Assembly: GCA_001970955.1 (NCBI GenBank)
Contig: MPUH01000204.1
Span: 18,786 to 82,785, forward strand
Reading direction: 5' to 3'
Length of the DNA stretch: 64,000 bases
Source of the DNA: Stentor coeruleus
Lineage: Eukaryota; Ciliophora; Heterotrichea; Heterotrichida; Stentoridae
Below the pieces are notes generated by a model. It made no database searches and was not told the DNA's origin. It worked only from the letters and a program-made list of their open reading frames with translations. Below are positions 27,983 to 38,852 of this stretch, piece by piece. The translations under genes were made by a program, and so were the position numbers. Position 1 is the first letter of the stretch. Every line of letters begins with the position of its first letter.

Positions 27983-30151
27983 TTAGCTAACTAATTTTTT
28001 AAACTCTAACAAACCAACATCATTAAAAGGTAAAACCAAATCAAACTTTTCTATACCTTTATTATTCTCCTTTAATTTTTTAAACTCTAACAAACCAACA
28101 TCATTAAAAGGTAAAACCAAATCAAACTTTTCTATACCTTTATTATTCTCCTTTATCTTCTCTATCCCTCTAATATTTTCAAACCCATCTTTTCTCTCTT
28201 TATCTAAATTTTTATTGATTTGTACAAAAACTTCTTTCAAATTAGTCTTCAAAATTAAACTATTAATAATTTCTTCAGAGTTTTTAATATTAATTTCTTG
28301 CATAGTCTCTAATAAGATTCCTTTTTTATGACTAACACAACATTTTTCTAATCTTATAATTTCTAATATTTCCAAACATTTTATTAAAGATAAGATATAG
28401 TCAAATGAATATTGAGTAAATGAAGCATTAATCATCTCTAATTTTTTTAAACAAGTAAATTTTTTTGTATTTTGAATATTTTCTGATAAGCAAACAGTAA
28501 AGTTTTTTAAAGAAACTGAAGTTAAAATCTCTGAAATTATTATATTAGAAAATGTTGCATGTGTTAAAATTTCATTTTTCAAGTCGATTATTAGAATGAT
28601 CATTTTAGAAAATATGAAAGGATTGGCTTTTACAATTGAGAAAATGTTTTTAGAGTTTTTATCCCCTTGTAGAGTGAGTTTTAGATGGTTAAGGTTTGAT
28701 GATGAAAGAATGAATTCTGTGGCTAATTTGTTGTAAATTTCAATTGGGCAATTTAAATTCAAACTAGTTAAATCTCTTATTTTTGAAGCGATTATTAAAA
28801 GAATAAGATTGTAAAAATTAGGCTGATCAAATTCGAACAAACTTTTGCTTTTTATATTGGATATTGTTGTGTTTATGATAATTTCAGTTACTTGATGTTT
28901 GTATATCACTATTTTTTCTAAGAAATTTGACTTTGGTATAAACTCTGATAATATCAAAAAGAGTAATGATTCTAATTTTGTATTATAGTTTTCTATATCA
29001 TATTTGATATAAAATACTTTGATTTTGTTGTTTGCTAGATTTTTTATTTGAAGTTTATTAAATGTTTCAAGTTGATCAGATTTTATGCTTTCTATTATTA
29101 TAGAAGATAATTTTTTTATATCTCTATATGGTAATCGCTTAAATGAAGTTAATCTGAAATGTCTTAATGTTCGGCAGTTTTTTAATAAATAGTCTACTGC
29201 GTCAATAAATTTTGTATATTCTGCGTTCCTCCTGCACCTTTTTAAAAAGCTTTTTATAGGTGAAGTAATACTTAATGAAACTAAATTACTATGTGCAGCT
29301 ACATTTAAAAAGCTTGTTACAAAGTTTATTTTAGTTTCAACCATAGAAAACCTTTTAAATTTCATAGTTTGCAATGTTTGAACCTCTTTTATCATAGATG
29401 CAAGATCATTAGTTAATCTTAGATACTCTCCATAACCTTTAAAGAACTTTAAAACTTTACCTTCAATAATATTCTGAATAATACTTTTAGCAAAAAAGTC
29501 AAAGCAAGGGCAATCATAAACTTTGATAGATAGGTCAAGTTTAGTAATATTTTTAAAATAAGAATGTACTGAGCGATTATAAATTGACGCAAACTTAGAC
29601 TCGCATTCAATAGTTTTCAAGTTTGGGAATTTCCTAGCAGCTAATACTACAGCAGTAAAGTTCAAATTAGGGCATTTTATACTTAACTCAATGGCTTCTC
29701 TCATAAACTTTATCTTAAATCTATCATGCATATAATGTTGTGCAATTAAATTAACTCTTTTGACAGAATTTTTTAGTTCCTTTAATTCAATTTCGAATCT
29801 AGGTGCTTTGTTTTTTGGTTGCGAAATATTAAAAGTTATGCTGTTAAGATTATGGCTTGACATTAGTAAATTTAAAGCTTTGTTATGAATGAATAAACTT
29901 TTACGCTTTTGCTTTAAAGCTTCTGTATAGTTAGCAAATACACCAAATTCTGCTGACAAGAAAAGACTAGTTTTAAAGCATGGGTAGGATTGTGATAATC
30001 GATAAAAAAAATTGTTTATTCTTGGAATTTCAGTAAATAAACTTAAGTCGCATATGAAATCTAAGATATACATCCATATATCAGCTCTTAGTCCATTTTT
30101 TAAACAAGATCTTGGACGGTTCTCATTATCAGGCAATAATAAGCTTTCCAT
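27983..30151 (-). CDS. F-box-like, leucine-rich protein with an 81-bp tandem repeat at its 3' end
   Basis: A 722-residue protein. Residues about 17-55 look like an F-box (LRADIWMYILDFICDLSLF then FFYRLSQSYP). The rest is Leu/Ile/Asn-rich, with irregular leucine-rich segments (FPNLKTIECESKF, NITKLDLSIKV, FTCLKKLEMINASF, CLEILEIIRLEKCCV). F-box/LRR proteins select substrates for SCF ubiquitin ligases; this assignment is by pattern only. The last 60 residues contain a perfectly repeated 27-residue unit (KENNKGIEKFDLV... ), encoded by an exact 81-base duplication at 27993-28154. The repeat may be recent, or an assembly slip that adds 27 residues. Confidence 0.7.
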   Translation of the reverse strand: MESLLLPDNENRPRSCLKNGLRADIWMYILDFICDLSLFTEIPRINNFFYRLSQSYPCFKTSLFLSAEFGVFANYTEALKQKRKSLFIHNKALNLLMSSHNLNSITFNISQPKNKAPRFEIELKELKNSVKRVNLIAQHYMHDRFKIKFMREAIELSIKCPNLNFTAVVLAARKFPNLKTIECESKFASIYNRSVHSYFKNITKLDLSIKVYDCPCFDFFAKSIIQNIIEGKVLKFFKGYGEYLRLTNDLASMIKEVQTLQTMKFKRFSMVETKINFVTSFLNVAAHSNLVSLSITSPIKSFLKRCRRNAEYTKFIDAVDYLLKNCRTLRHFRLTSFKRLPYRDIKKLSSIIIESIKSDQLETFNKLQIKNLANNKIKVFYIKYDIENYNTKLESLLFLILSEFIPKSNFLEKIVIYKHQVTEIIINTTISNIKSKSLFEFDQPNFYNLILLIIASKIRDLTSLNLNCPIEIYNKLATEFILSSSNLNHLKLTLQGDKNSKNIFSIVKANPFIFSKMIILIIDLKNEILTHATFSNIIISEILTSVSLKNFTVCLSENIQNTKKFTCLKKLEMINASFTQYSFDYILSLIKCLEILEIIRLEKCCVSHKKGILLETMQEINIKNSEEIINSLILKTNLKEVFVQINKNLDKERKDGFENIRGIEKIKENNKGIEKFDLVLPFNDVGLLEFKKLKENNKGIEKFDLVLPFNDVGLLEFKKLVS
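27993..28154. repeat. Exact tandem duplication of 81 bp inside a coding region
   Basis: Bases 27993-28073 are identical to 28074-28154. The unit length is a multiple of three, so the reading frame is kept. No N is present. Identity across the whole unit implies very recent origin or an assembly error. Confidence 0.9.
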
Positions 30152-31004
30152 TTATTAGGCTACATGATAAAATCATTATTTTCAAAATAGAAAATTTCGC
30201 ATCTAAAATTATTTATTATCCTATATAGTGAATTCGCTAAAAATCTAAATAATAATAAATATATGAATCTAAATAAGAATTACTAAAGCATAGACAAGTT
30301 TCCATATATTGCTTAAGTCTTTAAACAAATAACTGTTTTTCTTATATTCAAGACAAAAAACATGCATATTCAAGATTTCGTCAAAAATATCAAATTTACA
30401 TTTTCCAAAATAACTACATCATATTAAAACCTCAACATACAAAGCAATCTCAGCAATTTTGTCATGTCTTTATAATTTATTTTTGTTGCACATAATTTTG
30501 AACATGGAAATATATTTAAGAAATAGTTCCATAAGAAAATTCCTTAACGATATAATCAATTGATAGTGAGTACTATATTTTTTAAACAATATTCTATTCC
30601 CTATCAATTCATAGAATATTATTTCCTTTGAAGTTTTTGAAAAATTGTATAATTTGATTAATTTTGGACTGGAGTTAAAATATATGAGGAAAATATAAAA
30701 ATATTTGCTTTATAACAAAATTATAACTACTGGATGAAAAAATATAAAAAAATACTTGAGATTCGCTTCAAACTTAGCAAATCTCTAAGACAAAGAGCAA
30801 AATTATATTTTTTAACTTGAAAACTCATAAGAAAAGATAGGTTTATATAAACAACTTTATTTTTTATTTAAAATCTTAGCTAAAGTTGTATATCCAGTAA
30901 ATCTCCTAGCAAATTATTGTTACTATGATAAATAGACATATAACTATTAAAGATGATAAATCTAGTTTAAGGACTTAATTTAATAAAAATTTAAATATGA
31001 TTCT
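30152..31004. other. Intergenic divergent region with nested inverted repeats
   Basis: No gene is seen. Two inverted repeats overlap: AATTGATAG / CTATCAATT at 30558-30566 and 30601-30609, and AATATTCTAT / ATAGAATATT at 30588-30597 and 30611-30620. The second has a loop of 13 bases that contains one arm of the first. Confidence 0.5.
30558..30620. repeat. Two interlocking inverted repeats (9- and 10-base arms)
   Basis: The arms of the two palindromic pairs alternate, so they can form alternative hairpins that exclude each other, or a pseudoknot in RNA. They lie in a divergent promoter region. The function is unknown and chance is possible in AT-rich DNA. Confidence 0.4.
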
Positions 31005-32252
31005 ATGATTACAGATATTATAATAAATTCTATACAAATGGAAACAGAAACTCATTCAGTTGATCGATTAAGAATAAACGAAAGTGAAGAAAGTACATCT
31101 TTTCTCCACATGCATGATCTGCCTAATGACCCAGATAAAATCAATGATTTTAAAAAAGCTCTGGAAGATTTTATTATTGACGATGAATCTGATATGATTG
31201 GAGATTTATCACAGATAGTCCCAGATTCACGTGCATACAATAAAGATCAATATGATAGTATTCTCCTTAATGCACGTTCATCAAGAGCTATTTGTCAAAG
31301 ATTTGATATAGAACCATGCGGGCTAATAAAAAGTGATGCTCAAGGTCAAGATTTTTCTCTTCCAGCAATCTTAAATCGTATGAAAGTAGGTCATAAAATT
31401 TACAAATACAACTATAATACTGCATCTCGAAAAATAGTCACAATCAAAATCAATCAAGGAATCATCGAAATCAGTACATCAGACACACGAAAAAATCGTA
31501 TTGGCTTTGCTGATGTTTATGGCATTACCCTTGGTTCAGCCTCATCAACTTTTAAAATGTATAAAGGGCAAATTGATTTTAAATACGGGAATCTTCATAC
31601 ACAAGAAGACTGTTTTTCTATAATAAATGAGTTTAGGTCATATGATTTCGGAACCACAAGTCACTTGGCTCGATATGATATTTGCCTTTCAATGAGTTGG
31701 TTATGTTCCTTAAATAATTCCTTACAAAGCAATATTCCTTTTACGAAATGTAAAGACTAGATAGACTTTCTTTCTTTTAAAAATGTGTCTGAGAAGCTTA
31801 GAAGAGAATCGAGTATAAGGCTTATATCGATTCATGAACTTTTTTTGGTAAAGAATATATAGCTGGCGATATACAAAACTCAGAAACAAATGGAAAATGT
31901 GGCAGGAATGAATAAAATTGTGTTAATTCTTAACAAACGCTTTACTTTTTCAGGAAAACTCTACAGGTTCATTCGTTTTATTGTTATGCCAATAATAAGT
32001 GGGGATTCTTATACAAAAAAAGAGCTTAAGGATAAAATTAGAGTAAATTTGTTGGTGGGGAATAAGTTGCAAGTACTTACTACGATTATGTATAGACTAG
32101 AAAATGAAGATGATAAACTTAAAGCTAAAACTAAAAAGACAGTATTTGAGTCTATGATTGTCCCTAGTGTGAAGTCGATTTTTAGAAAGTCAAAAACTAA
32201 TGATCCATTTTTGGCTATGTTACGTCAAAAAGCTATAGGGTCGTCGAAATAA
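31005..32252 (+). CDS. PH-like domain protein, two 15-base introns
   Basis: Three frames join across GTAAAGACTAGATAG (31750-31764) and GTAAAGAATATATAG (31848-31862) into 405 residues. The first 90 residues are acidic. Residues about 120-215 have the beta-rich run and closing helix of a PH-like domain (KIYKYNYNTASRKIVTIKI, IGFADVYGITLG, DCFSIINEFRSYDF); this is a fold guess without a signature. The C-terminal half is helical and basic (KLYRFIRFIVMP, KKELKDKIRVNLL). It could be a phosphoinositide-binding or protein-binding adaptor. The ATG at 31038 is an alternative start eleven codons in. Both splices are supported by continuity of frame and by the conserved intron pattern. Confidence 0.75.
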
Positions 32253-32941
32253 TTTGATTTATTTAATATGGACTTAAAATTTGTTGTAGAAGATTAAAAA
32301 GTTCGCTTTTTGTTGTTTTTGGTTACTTGAATTTGGTAATTTAATATTATTGATAATTCTTCAAAGTTTTCAATCTTACTTGTATTATCACAAATATTGT
32401 ATTCATTATAAAAGCATTATCAATATCATATAACAAAAACTAGTTAAATTAGAGACTGAGAAATTTTCTATAAAATAGCAATGTTTTAAATCACAAATTA
32501 ATTATTAAAAACACTTTTTATGTGATGATATATTATCATTAAAACCCTTATTCGTGGCGTTGTTAAAATAATTTTATCAACAACTTTTCGGAAAAAATCC
32601 AAAACAAAAGTTTGGTTAAAATATCTAGTTTAATTTTTATTAATCGGTTTGAGTATTCTTTTATTATAAATTTTCTATAAAACTCGTCCTTTGTGCGAGT
32701 GAACTTTTTGTTGATGTTTATGAGCAGATTTTTAATCAAAGTTCTGACAAATTATTTAAATAATTGAGTTAAAAGGTTATAAAGACTTATATATACTATA
32801 TACATACAAATCATTAGAGTAATTTCAGATAAACTTTTTTAAGCTCAAATTGTAAATTTTATATAAATGGCACTTTGAAAATAGTAATTTTTTCTTAAGT
32901 TTTTATTATTATAATTTTAGTTAGAAATAAATCTTGGTCTT
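32253..32941. other. Intergenic convergent region, nothing recognised
   Basis: This AT-rich spacer lies between the 3' ends of the PH-like gene and the minus-strand orphan. No exon or RNA gene was seen. Confidence 0.45.
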
Positions 32942-33700
32942 TTATAAGAATTTTAATGACCAGAGAGAAGTAGGATTTTGCTTGTTTATATTTCCATGAG
33001 TTTTAAGCCATTTGGCTTGCGAAATCATTGCTACTTTTTTCTTAGCATAGTGAGATTTTTGCACTACATTTGAAGAATTTTGAGGCTTTTTTTGTTGTGG
33101 AAAGTCTTTAGGTTCATATTTAATATTTTTCATTCTTTCAGCTAGTCTTATGAACCCTGCATCAGATTCAGGCTTGCTAACTGATATAGCTTTTTCATCT
33201 GAACGTAAGGTTTTATTCATAGTCCTAAGTATGATTTGGTCTTTTTTTAGCCTTTGTAAAAATTACAGAATTTCGTTTCGAACTTTATCACGTAGGCTCA
33301 CTTTAGGTTTTGAATCATTTTTTTCATCTCGCTCTCTTATTGAACTTATCTAAATAGATCATACCCTACTTTTGACCCGCGAGTAGTCTGGAATGCAAGA
33401 TTGCGGCCTTGTCGTTATTGAAGATTTATTGTCTGTTAAGGAATTTTTCCTGATTTTTGATTTCATCTCAATTGGCTGAGGAATATCTAGTGTTTTTCCT
33501 GCTATTCCTCCATGATAACTAGTCTTGATTGGTGAATATCTTGAATCATATGATTTCCTAAAGTTTATATAGCATGGAGAAGGGGTGTTGTTTCTAGATT
33601 CTGCTGTGTTTACATATGATGTATTTGTTAAGGTAAGCAACCTTAAAGTATATTCATCAGCTGGGCCTAAAAAATCCATTAGAGAACCAATATTTTCCAT
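32942..33700 (-). CDS. Orphan basic protein, two 15-base introns
   Basis: Two separate frames and a hidden middle exon rejoin by removing GTATGATCTATTTAG (33350-33364) and GTAATTTTTACAAAG (33252-33266), both read on the minus strand, giving 242 residues. Exon lengths are 336, 83 and 310 bases and sum to a whole number of codons. The N-terminal part is Ser/Thr/Tyr-rich (LGPADEYTLRLLTLTN). The middle exon is charged (ISSIRERDEKNDSK), and the C-terminus is Lys/Gln-rich (PQQKKPQNSSNVVQKSH). No domain is recognised; it is probably largely disordered. The second intron ends AAG where the others mostly end TAG. Confidence 0.8.
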
Positions 33701-34148
33701 TATTTGCCAGAAGTGTAGCCATTACAAAATTTTAATAATAGATTATTTTATTCATTATACTATATGTTGCATAGACTTGTTTCTTTTATAGAAAAAATAG
33801 TGGCAAACCATAAAATGATTTCAATACTTATAAAGTATTCTAAGATTTTTATAGGTTTTATATAAACTGTAGAAGTCTTTGAGAATCATTTATTTTACTA
33901 ATGATTTTGTTATATGTTAATCAATTATTATCATTATTATAAGTAGAAATATACGACTTTGGTATTTATGCATGAGTTAATAACAATAAAATTTGTATTT
34001 AGAAGCATAAAAAGAATCTTGAATAGAATATTTATGTTTAATAATAATATAATCATTATTTGTCCTTAATATAATTATATTGCAAAATCTATTAATAAAG
34101 TAAATAAATATAAACCTATACAAAAAGATATAGAAGGTTTTAGCTAGG
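33701..34148. other. Intergenic region, nothing recognised
   Basis: This AT-rich spacer lies between two minus-strand genes. No motif, repeat or exon was seen. Confidence 0.45.
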
Positions 34149-35288
34149 TTAATTATCAGCAGCTTTTTTCATTGTCCCGTTTTTCCAAGTAGCTTCATAA
34201 ACTTCACCACTGTTCAACGTTAAAGTCCCTTTTCCATCTCTTTTATCCCTCTTAAACTCACCAATATAGAAATCCCCAGAAGCCCATCTATACATTCCAT
34301 GTCCATGCATATCCTCATCATTCCATTCTCCATCATAAACATCCCCATTCTTAAACTTCATAACCCCTTTCCCATTTCTTTTCCCATGACTAAACTCTCC
34401 TTCATACAAATTCCCAATACAATAAAACTTTTTCCCAAAACCATGCATTTGTCCTTTGACAAAATCCCCAAGATATTTACTTCCCTCTTTCCATAAATAC
34501 AATCCTTTTCCATGTTGTTTATCATTTTCCCACATACCTTCATATAAATCTCTACAAGAATAATACATTTTCCCATATCCATGCTTCATGTTATGATTAT
34601 TAGCTTCTCCTATATAAATATTCTCATGCTTGTTATATGATGTATAATAGCTTGTATACCCATGAGTTGTTGTATATTTTTTAGTTTTATAATCAGCTAA
34701 TATACCTTCTGTATGTGAGTTAGTTTGAAGTAAAGCTTTTGATGGGTATAAAGCCTCAATATAAAACACATCATCTAATAGTTCACTAAAACTTTTATCA
34801 TATTCATTTTGTATTGATTTTTCCAACTGCAAAGTGATATTGACTAAATTTCTCTTGAAAACCTTATAAGAATCATGTACCAAACTAGTAATTTCAACTA
34901 AATTCGCACTTTTCGCATTTTGTATTAAATTATTTGAAGCCTTGAAAAAATCCATTTCATTAATTAGCCTTTTGCTTGTTGAACATATTTCCTTAGCTTT
35001 TTCCTTTTGTGTGACTATATCATAAAGCGAGTCATTTATAAAAATCAACACTCTATTAAGTTCAAAAGTCCTAAAATAAACTCTATTCTCTAAAGTAGCC
35101 TTTCCAAAACGATCACATATCTTTATAATCCCTTTGATTACTTCCTGCTCTTTACAATCATCACTGTTTAACCAAACAAGATCTATAAGGTCAGTGTGTA
35201 GTTGAGTCCATTCATTGTCACTAAGGTTTTTCTCTATAAGAACAGCGTATAATTGAGGTAGTTTCTCTAGGATTTCCTGTTGTTCCAT
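34149..35288 (-). CDS. MORN-repeat protein with helical N-terminal domain
   Basis: A 379-residue protein. Residues 1-195 are helical with no recognised family (EILEKLPQLYAVLIEKNLSD, IIKICDRFGKATLENRV). Residues about 215-375 hold seven MORN repeats (YEGMWENDKQHGKGLYLW, YLGDFVKGQMHGFGKKF, YEGEFSHGKRNGKG, YDGEWNDEDMHGHG, YIGEFKRDKRDGKG). Unlike the MORN protein at 25474-26571 it has no lipidation motif or IQ motif. MORN arrays form extended beta-sheets used as cortical or membrane-associated scaffolds in protists (family knowledge). The start is 264 bases from the divergent TMBIM gene. Confidence 0.92.
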   Translation of the reverse strand: MEQQEILEKLPQLYAVLIEKNLSDNEWTQLHTDLIDLVWLNSDDCKEQEVIKGIIKICDRFGKATLENRVYFRTFELNRVLIFINDSLYDIVTQKEKAKEICSTSKRLINEMDFFKASNNLIQNAKSANLVEITSLVHDSYKVFKRNLVNITLQLEKSIQNEYDKSFSELLDDVFYIEALYPSKALLQTNSHTEGILADYKTKKYTTTHGYTSYYTSYNKHENIYIGEANNHNMKHGYGKMYYSCRDLYEGMWENDKQHGKGLYLWKEGSKYLGDFVKGQMHGFGKKFYCIGNLYEGEFSHGKRNGKGVMKFKNGDVYDGEWNDEDMHGHGMYRWASGDFYIGEFKRDKRDGKGTLTLNSGEVYEATWKNGTMKKAADN

Positions 35289-35552
35289 GAAAATTATGGA
35301 TTCTGGTCTGGTTTAAAAATAATTAAGCTTAAAAACTCCTTTTATTCACCTTTTCTTCTCTATTTAAAAGAAGTTCAATAATCAAATACATTAGCCATAG
35401 TATACTTTAAATATAACCTAATAAAATATGCTTATTGCCATAAGGTATATAAATGTATGAGTTTTTACTATAAAAATCTGGATTTCTATTCAAAATTTGG
35501 GTTTATAGATAAACAATGGTAAGTATTTGTATGTTTAAACTAACGTATATAA

Positions 35553-36260
35553 ATGGAACCTGATACTGAATGGGCAGGAGGTGATTACGAAAAGTATAGT
35601 CTTGAAAGGCCAGATGATCGCCTTGGGTTTATACGCAAAGTTTACTCGATATTAACAGTTCAGCTCTTTATCACAGCTGGCTTAGTTGCTATATCTGCAG
35701 CATCAGAAGACTATCAAGATTTTGTATATGATAATTACTGGCTTGTTATCGTTTTTGCGGTGTTAGCCATAATTGTCATTTGTGTGCTTTTCTTTGTCCC
35801 ACATCTTCATAAAAAAGTCCCTTACAATTACATATTGCTGTTTGTTTTCACCATATTAGAAGCACTTACTGTATCATTTGTCACAGCATTTTATAGCCCT
35901 ACAACAATTTTGATTGCTGCTGGGTGTACCTTTGGCTTGACATTATCTTTGACAATATATGCTTTTGTGACAAAGACTGATTTTACTAAGCATTATGGGA
36001 TAATGATTGTTTTGAGCTTTGGACTTTTTGTCTTTGGTTTACTATTTTTTTTTGTTGGATACGGGGATATTTATAGACTTGTGTTTTGCCCAATAGCTGT
36101 GGTTATATATGGGATTTTCTTGATATATGATACGCAGTTGATTGTTGGAGAAAAAAGACATAAAATAGGATATGATGATTATGTCCTGGGGGCTGTAGCT
36201 TTATATGTTGATATTGTAGGGATTTTCCTTTATATATTAGCTATGTTTGGCGAGAAATAA
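35553..36260 (+). CDS. TMBIM / Bax inhibitor-1 family membrane protein (Lifeguard type)
   Basis: A 235-residue multi-pass protein with about seven hydrophobic segments. The sequence before the first one (DDRLGFIRKVYSILTVQLFITAG) and the hallmark near the C-terminus (IYDTQLIVGEKRHKIGYDDY, then LGAVALYVDIVGIFLYIL) are those of the TMBIM/Lifeguard family. These proteins sit in ER, Golgi or plasma membrane and act as pH-sensitive calcium leak channels (family knowledge); the two aspartates of the pH sensor are plausibly those in YDTQ and YVDI. The length matches the family. No intron. It is divergent from the MORN gene. Confidence 0.93.
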   Translation: MEPDTEWAGGDYEKYSLERPDDRLGFIRKVYSILTVQLFITAGLVAISAASEDYQDFVYDNYWLVIVFAVLAIIVICVLFFVPHLHKKVPYNYILLFVFTILEALTVSFVTAFYSPTTILIAAGCTFGLTLSLTIYAFVTKTDFTKHYGIMIVLSFGLFVFGLLFFFVGYGDIYRLVFCPIAVVIYGIFLIYDTQLIVGEKRHKIGYDDYVLGAVALYVDIVGIFLYILAMFGEK

Positions 36261-36389
36261 GATATTTTAATAGAGGAATTAGGATTATTATGGTAATAAA
36301 TATAGAAAAAGTATTGGGTTTTGGCTGAGGATGTTAGGGTGTTAAATGGAAAATATTGATAATAAGATAGTTATAAGTAATGAATAATT

Positions 36390-36818
36390 ATGGAAACTGA
36401 TGAGAAATGGGTATATACTCCATGGGGATATGCCATGTTTCTATATCAGGATAGCCTTAAAGCTACAGTAAAGCTACATTGGGGCGGTCTTGGCTACTTA
36501 AATCCTTCCTCATTAACTTCATCTATACATTTCTCCATCAAACTTTTCTCAGCATCACGTGATACCTTAGAGTATCAGTGGGAAATAACACAAGATTTTT
36601 CCTTACTTTATTCTCTGATTCAAAAACAGTTTTCCTTAACTCCTAAAACAGAGCTAAGTATTTATTACATCAAAGGAAAACTTATTAAGATACTTCCTTC
36701 AGATTGTCCGCTTAATCTCAAGTTAAAAAATAATATCAAATTTTTAGGAATTATTAAGACTAGTATTACATCAGATGATGCTAAAAATTCCCAGAACCTT
36801 GAAGCTTTTAGATTGTAA
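36390..36818 (+). CDS. Small hypothetical protein, possible beta-barrel plus ubiquitin-like segment
   Basis: A 142-residue frame. The start (VYTPWGYAMFLYQDSLKATVKLHWGG) has the alternating pattern of a small beta-barrel of the 'T.WG.....' kind seen in several protist proteins. The C-terminal part (DFSLLYSLIQKQF, IYYIKGKLIKIL, FLGII) has the strand-helix-strand order of a ubiquitin-like fold. Both are weak pattern reads; I do not recognise a named family. It lies 129 bases after the TMBIM gene on the same strand, and its 3' flank is G-rich, as for other plus-strand genes. Confidence 0.6.
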   Translation: METDEKWVYTPWGYAMFLYQDSLKATVKLHWGGLGYLNPSSLTSSIHFSIKLFSASRDTLEYQWEITQDFSLLYSLIQKQFSLTPKTELSIYYIKGKLIKILPSDCPLNLKLKNNIKFLGIIKTSITSDDAKNSQNLEAFRL

Positions 36819-38072
36819 AAAATAAAATGATAGTGATGGGAATAGAAATTAATCATGTAAAGTAGAGTTATTTGATATGTATAAAAAGTGAGGTGTTAAA
36901 TAGTTTGATAATTGTTATAAATTTTTTTTTTGGTTTGTTGAAGTATTTTAGAAATTATATGGGTTGATAAGATGTTTATGATTTTATATTATAAGTTTTG
37001 AGGGTGTAAGGTTAAGATATGTGAGAGTTTTAGATAAGGATAGAAAAATATTTTTGTGTTAGGGTTATTATTATGTGGTTAAATTAGGATTATTTACATT
37101 TTTCATGATGATATGTGAGTTTATTGCATTTAATATGTTTAATTGGTATGGGTATTACTTTGCAATAAAATCCTAATTAATTTTACACTTTTTAAGGTAC
37201 AGGAGGAGGTATTTTATAATAACATAATTATTATCTCTCTTTTCTTATATACTAATATTTTATATGTTTAAGTTGATCTAGTGCATATTTATAGTTTTAC
37301 CCTATTTGAAATTAAGTTTTCATAAAAATTATCTAAACTTTAACTCATCTTATAAAGTATAACTAAAGAAAAACAATTTTTTTAATGATTCTGATATAGT
37401 TGGGTATAAATAATTATGTATCTAAAGTTTTTTAATATAAAGGAATATGATATCGAAATATTTAAATACATTTAGAAAGACAAAAATTATAATTTTCTGC
37501 ATTCTTAATAATCAAAAACTCATTCCTAAGATCTTTATCCAAATTGTGCCCTTCTTCTAACCCAAATTCAAAATTTAAAGCATCTTATAAAATCAAAAAC
37601 TCATTCCTAAGATCTTTATCCAAATTGTGCCCTTCTTCTAACCCAAATTCAAAATTTAAAGCATCTTATATAAAATCTCATATTTCACTAGGTAAACTCA
37701 AACCTTTTATTCATACTTTATTTCAATTATCTTCATATTCTCATCATAGCATCTTTTCATCTCAAAAAGAAAATCCACATGAACTTTTACCATAAAAATC
37801 CACTTATTCTCTCTATTTCTATCTTTAAAACTTAAATCTCTTAAATACCCCTTATATATTCCTAACCATATACCGCTTTTTTCTTTAACATCTAAATCCT
37901 CTCATAATCTCCCAAGTCCTTCATTTACAGTATCCCAAGTTAAATTCTAACCTTTTCCTCACATTTCGAAATCTTTTAAATTTCAAATTCAGACTTATAA
38001 ACTTCATAACCAATAATCGTCTTAAATCTCAAAGCCAAAATCAAAGATTAGTTTATATTTCTAACAAAATAA
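36819..38072. other. Intergenic convergent region with skew switch and an 80-bp repeat
   Basis: No gene is seen. It is G-rich and C-poor to about 37190, then increasingly C-rich and G-poor to 38072, as expected for 3' flanks of a plus gene and a facing minus gene. A frame of 83 codons at 37544-37795 lies over a tandem repeat and is not credible as coding. Confidence 0.5.
37510..37671. repeat. Tandem duplication, period 81 bp
   Basis: A unit of about 80 bases beginning at 37510 is repeated exactly from 37591. The period equals that of the coding duplication at 27993-28154, but the sequences are unrelated. It is noncoding. Confidence 0.85.
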
Positions 38073-38852
38073 TTAATTACATACAAATTCAGCTATTTTC
38101 TTAGAATTCTGAGGTATGTTCCTACATCCTATACACTGACAGTTTTCAGTGCATATTATCCCACTTTGAAAACATTCGCAGTATTTTTTCAAACAGCCTG
38201 ATTTAGAACAGTGACAACCTTTGTTGTGCATTGCTTGAGTTTCTCCTTTTAAACTCACAGTTTTGATTTTAGGCTTGAATGCATTTGGGTTTCTGTCAAG
38301 AGTTGCTGCCACTGCATCTCTTCTGCTATTTTCATTAGACTGAGTATTTAAGCAGTCTATACAATTACACCCTTGGCAATAAGTCCCAGCTGCAAAGCAG
38401 TCACAATAAAGTTTCAGACATCTGGACTTTTGGCAATTACAACAAATTTTTTCTACTTGAATTTCTTCTTTCCTAGGTCTTTTGATTCTTTTTATAGCTG
38501 GCGGTGAGCTTTCTCTTTCTTGTGAAACAGATATTTTAGCTGATATCGAGCTGAATTTCATAGTAGACATGCTAGGAAGACTTGTGAAATCGATTTTTTT
38601 GATAAGTTTGTGCTGACGAGAAGCATCTTGGATTATGGGTGATAGCAAGTTCAGTGATTCAGTTAAGTTCATTGGGCTTAGCATATTTGCTCTACGATAA
38701 AGTCGTGGTGGAGATTGAAAAGGGATAGGTGAAAGCGATGTCAACAAGAATTTGGAGAAAGGGGAAGCTGCAGGGCTAATGAACTTTTTTAACGACTCCG
38801 GCGAGTTCGTTAGATTCGTATTTGTATTCCGCCCTAATTCTGAATTCTTCAT
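38073..38852 (-). CDS. CXC (CRC) domain DNA-binding protein, LIN54/tesmin/TSO1-like
   Basis: The C-terminal half is a complete CRC domain: a first cysteine-rich CXC motif ([20 protein letters not shown], then CQGCNCIDC), the linker with RNPNAFKPK, and a second CXC motif ([19 protein letters not shown], then CQCIGC). CRC proteins bind CHR-type promoter elements (TTYRAA) through a Tyr in each motif and regulate cell-cycle genes in DREAM/MuvB complexes (family knowledge). I prefer the ATG at 38852 (259 residues). The frame stays open to an ATG at 39005, but that extension ([12 protein letters not shown]...) is hydrophobic and its DNA has the composition of a 5' flank. Upstream residues are Ser/Pro-rich. 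Confidence 0.9.
   Translation of the reverse strand: MKNSELGRNTNTNLTNSPESLKKFISPAASPFSKFLLTSLSPIPFQSPPRLYRRANMLSPMNLTESLNLLSPIIQDASRQHKLIKKIDFTSLPSMSTMKFSSISAKISVSQERESSPPAIKRIKRPRKEEIQVEKICCNCQKSRCLKLYCDCFAAGTYCQGCNCIDCLNTQSNENSRRDAVAATLDRNPNAFKPKIKTVSLKGETQAMHNKGCHCSKSGCLKKYCECFQSGIICTENCQCIGCRNIPQNSKKIAEFVCN

Noticed and set aside
37544-37795. 83-codon plus-strand frame
   Set aside because: It is created by a noncoding tandem duplication and lies in C-rich 3' flank DNA of a minus-strand gene.
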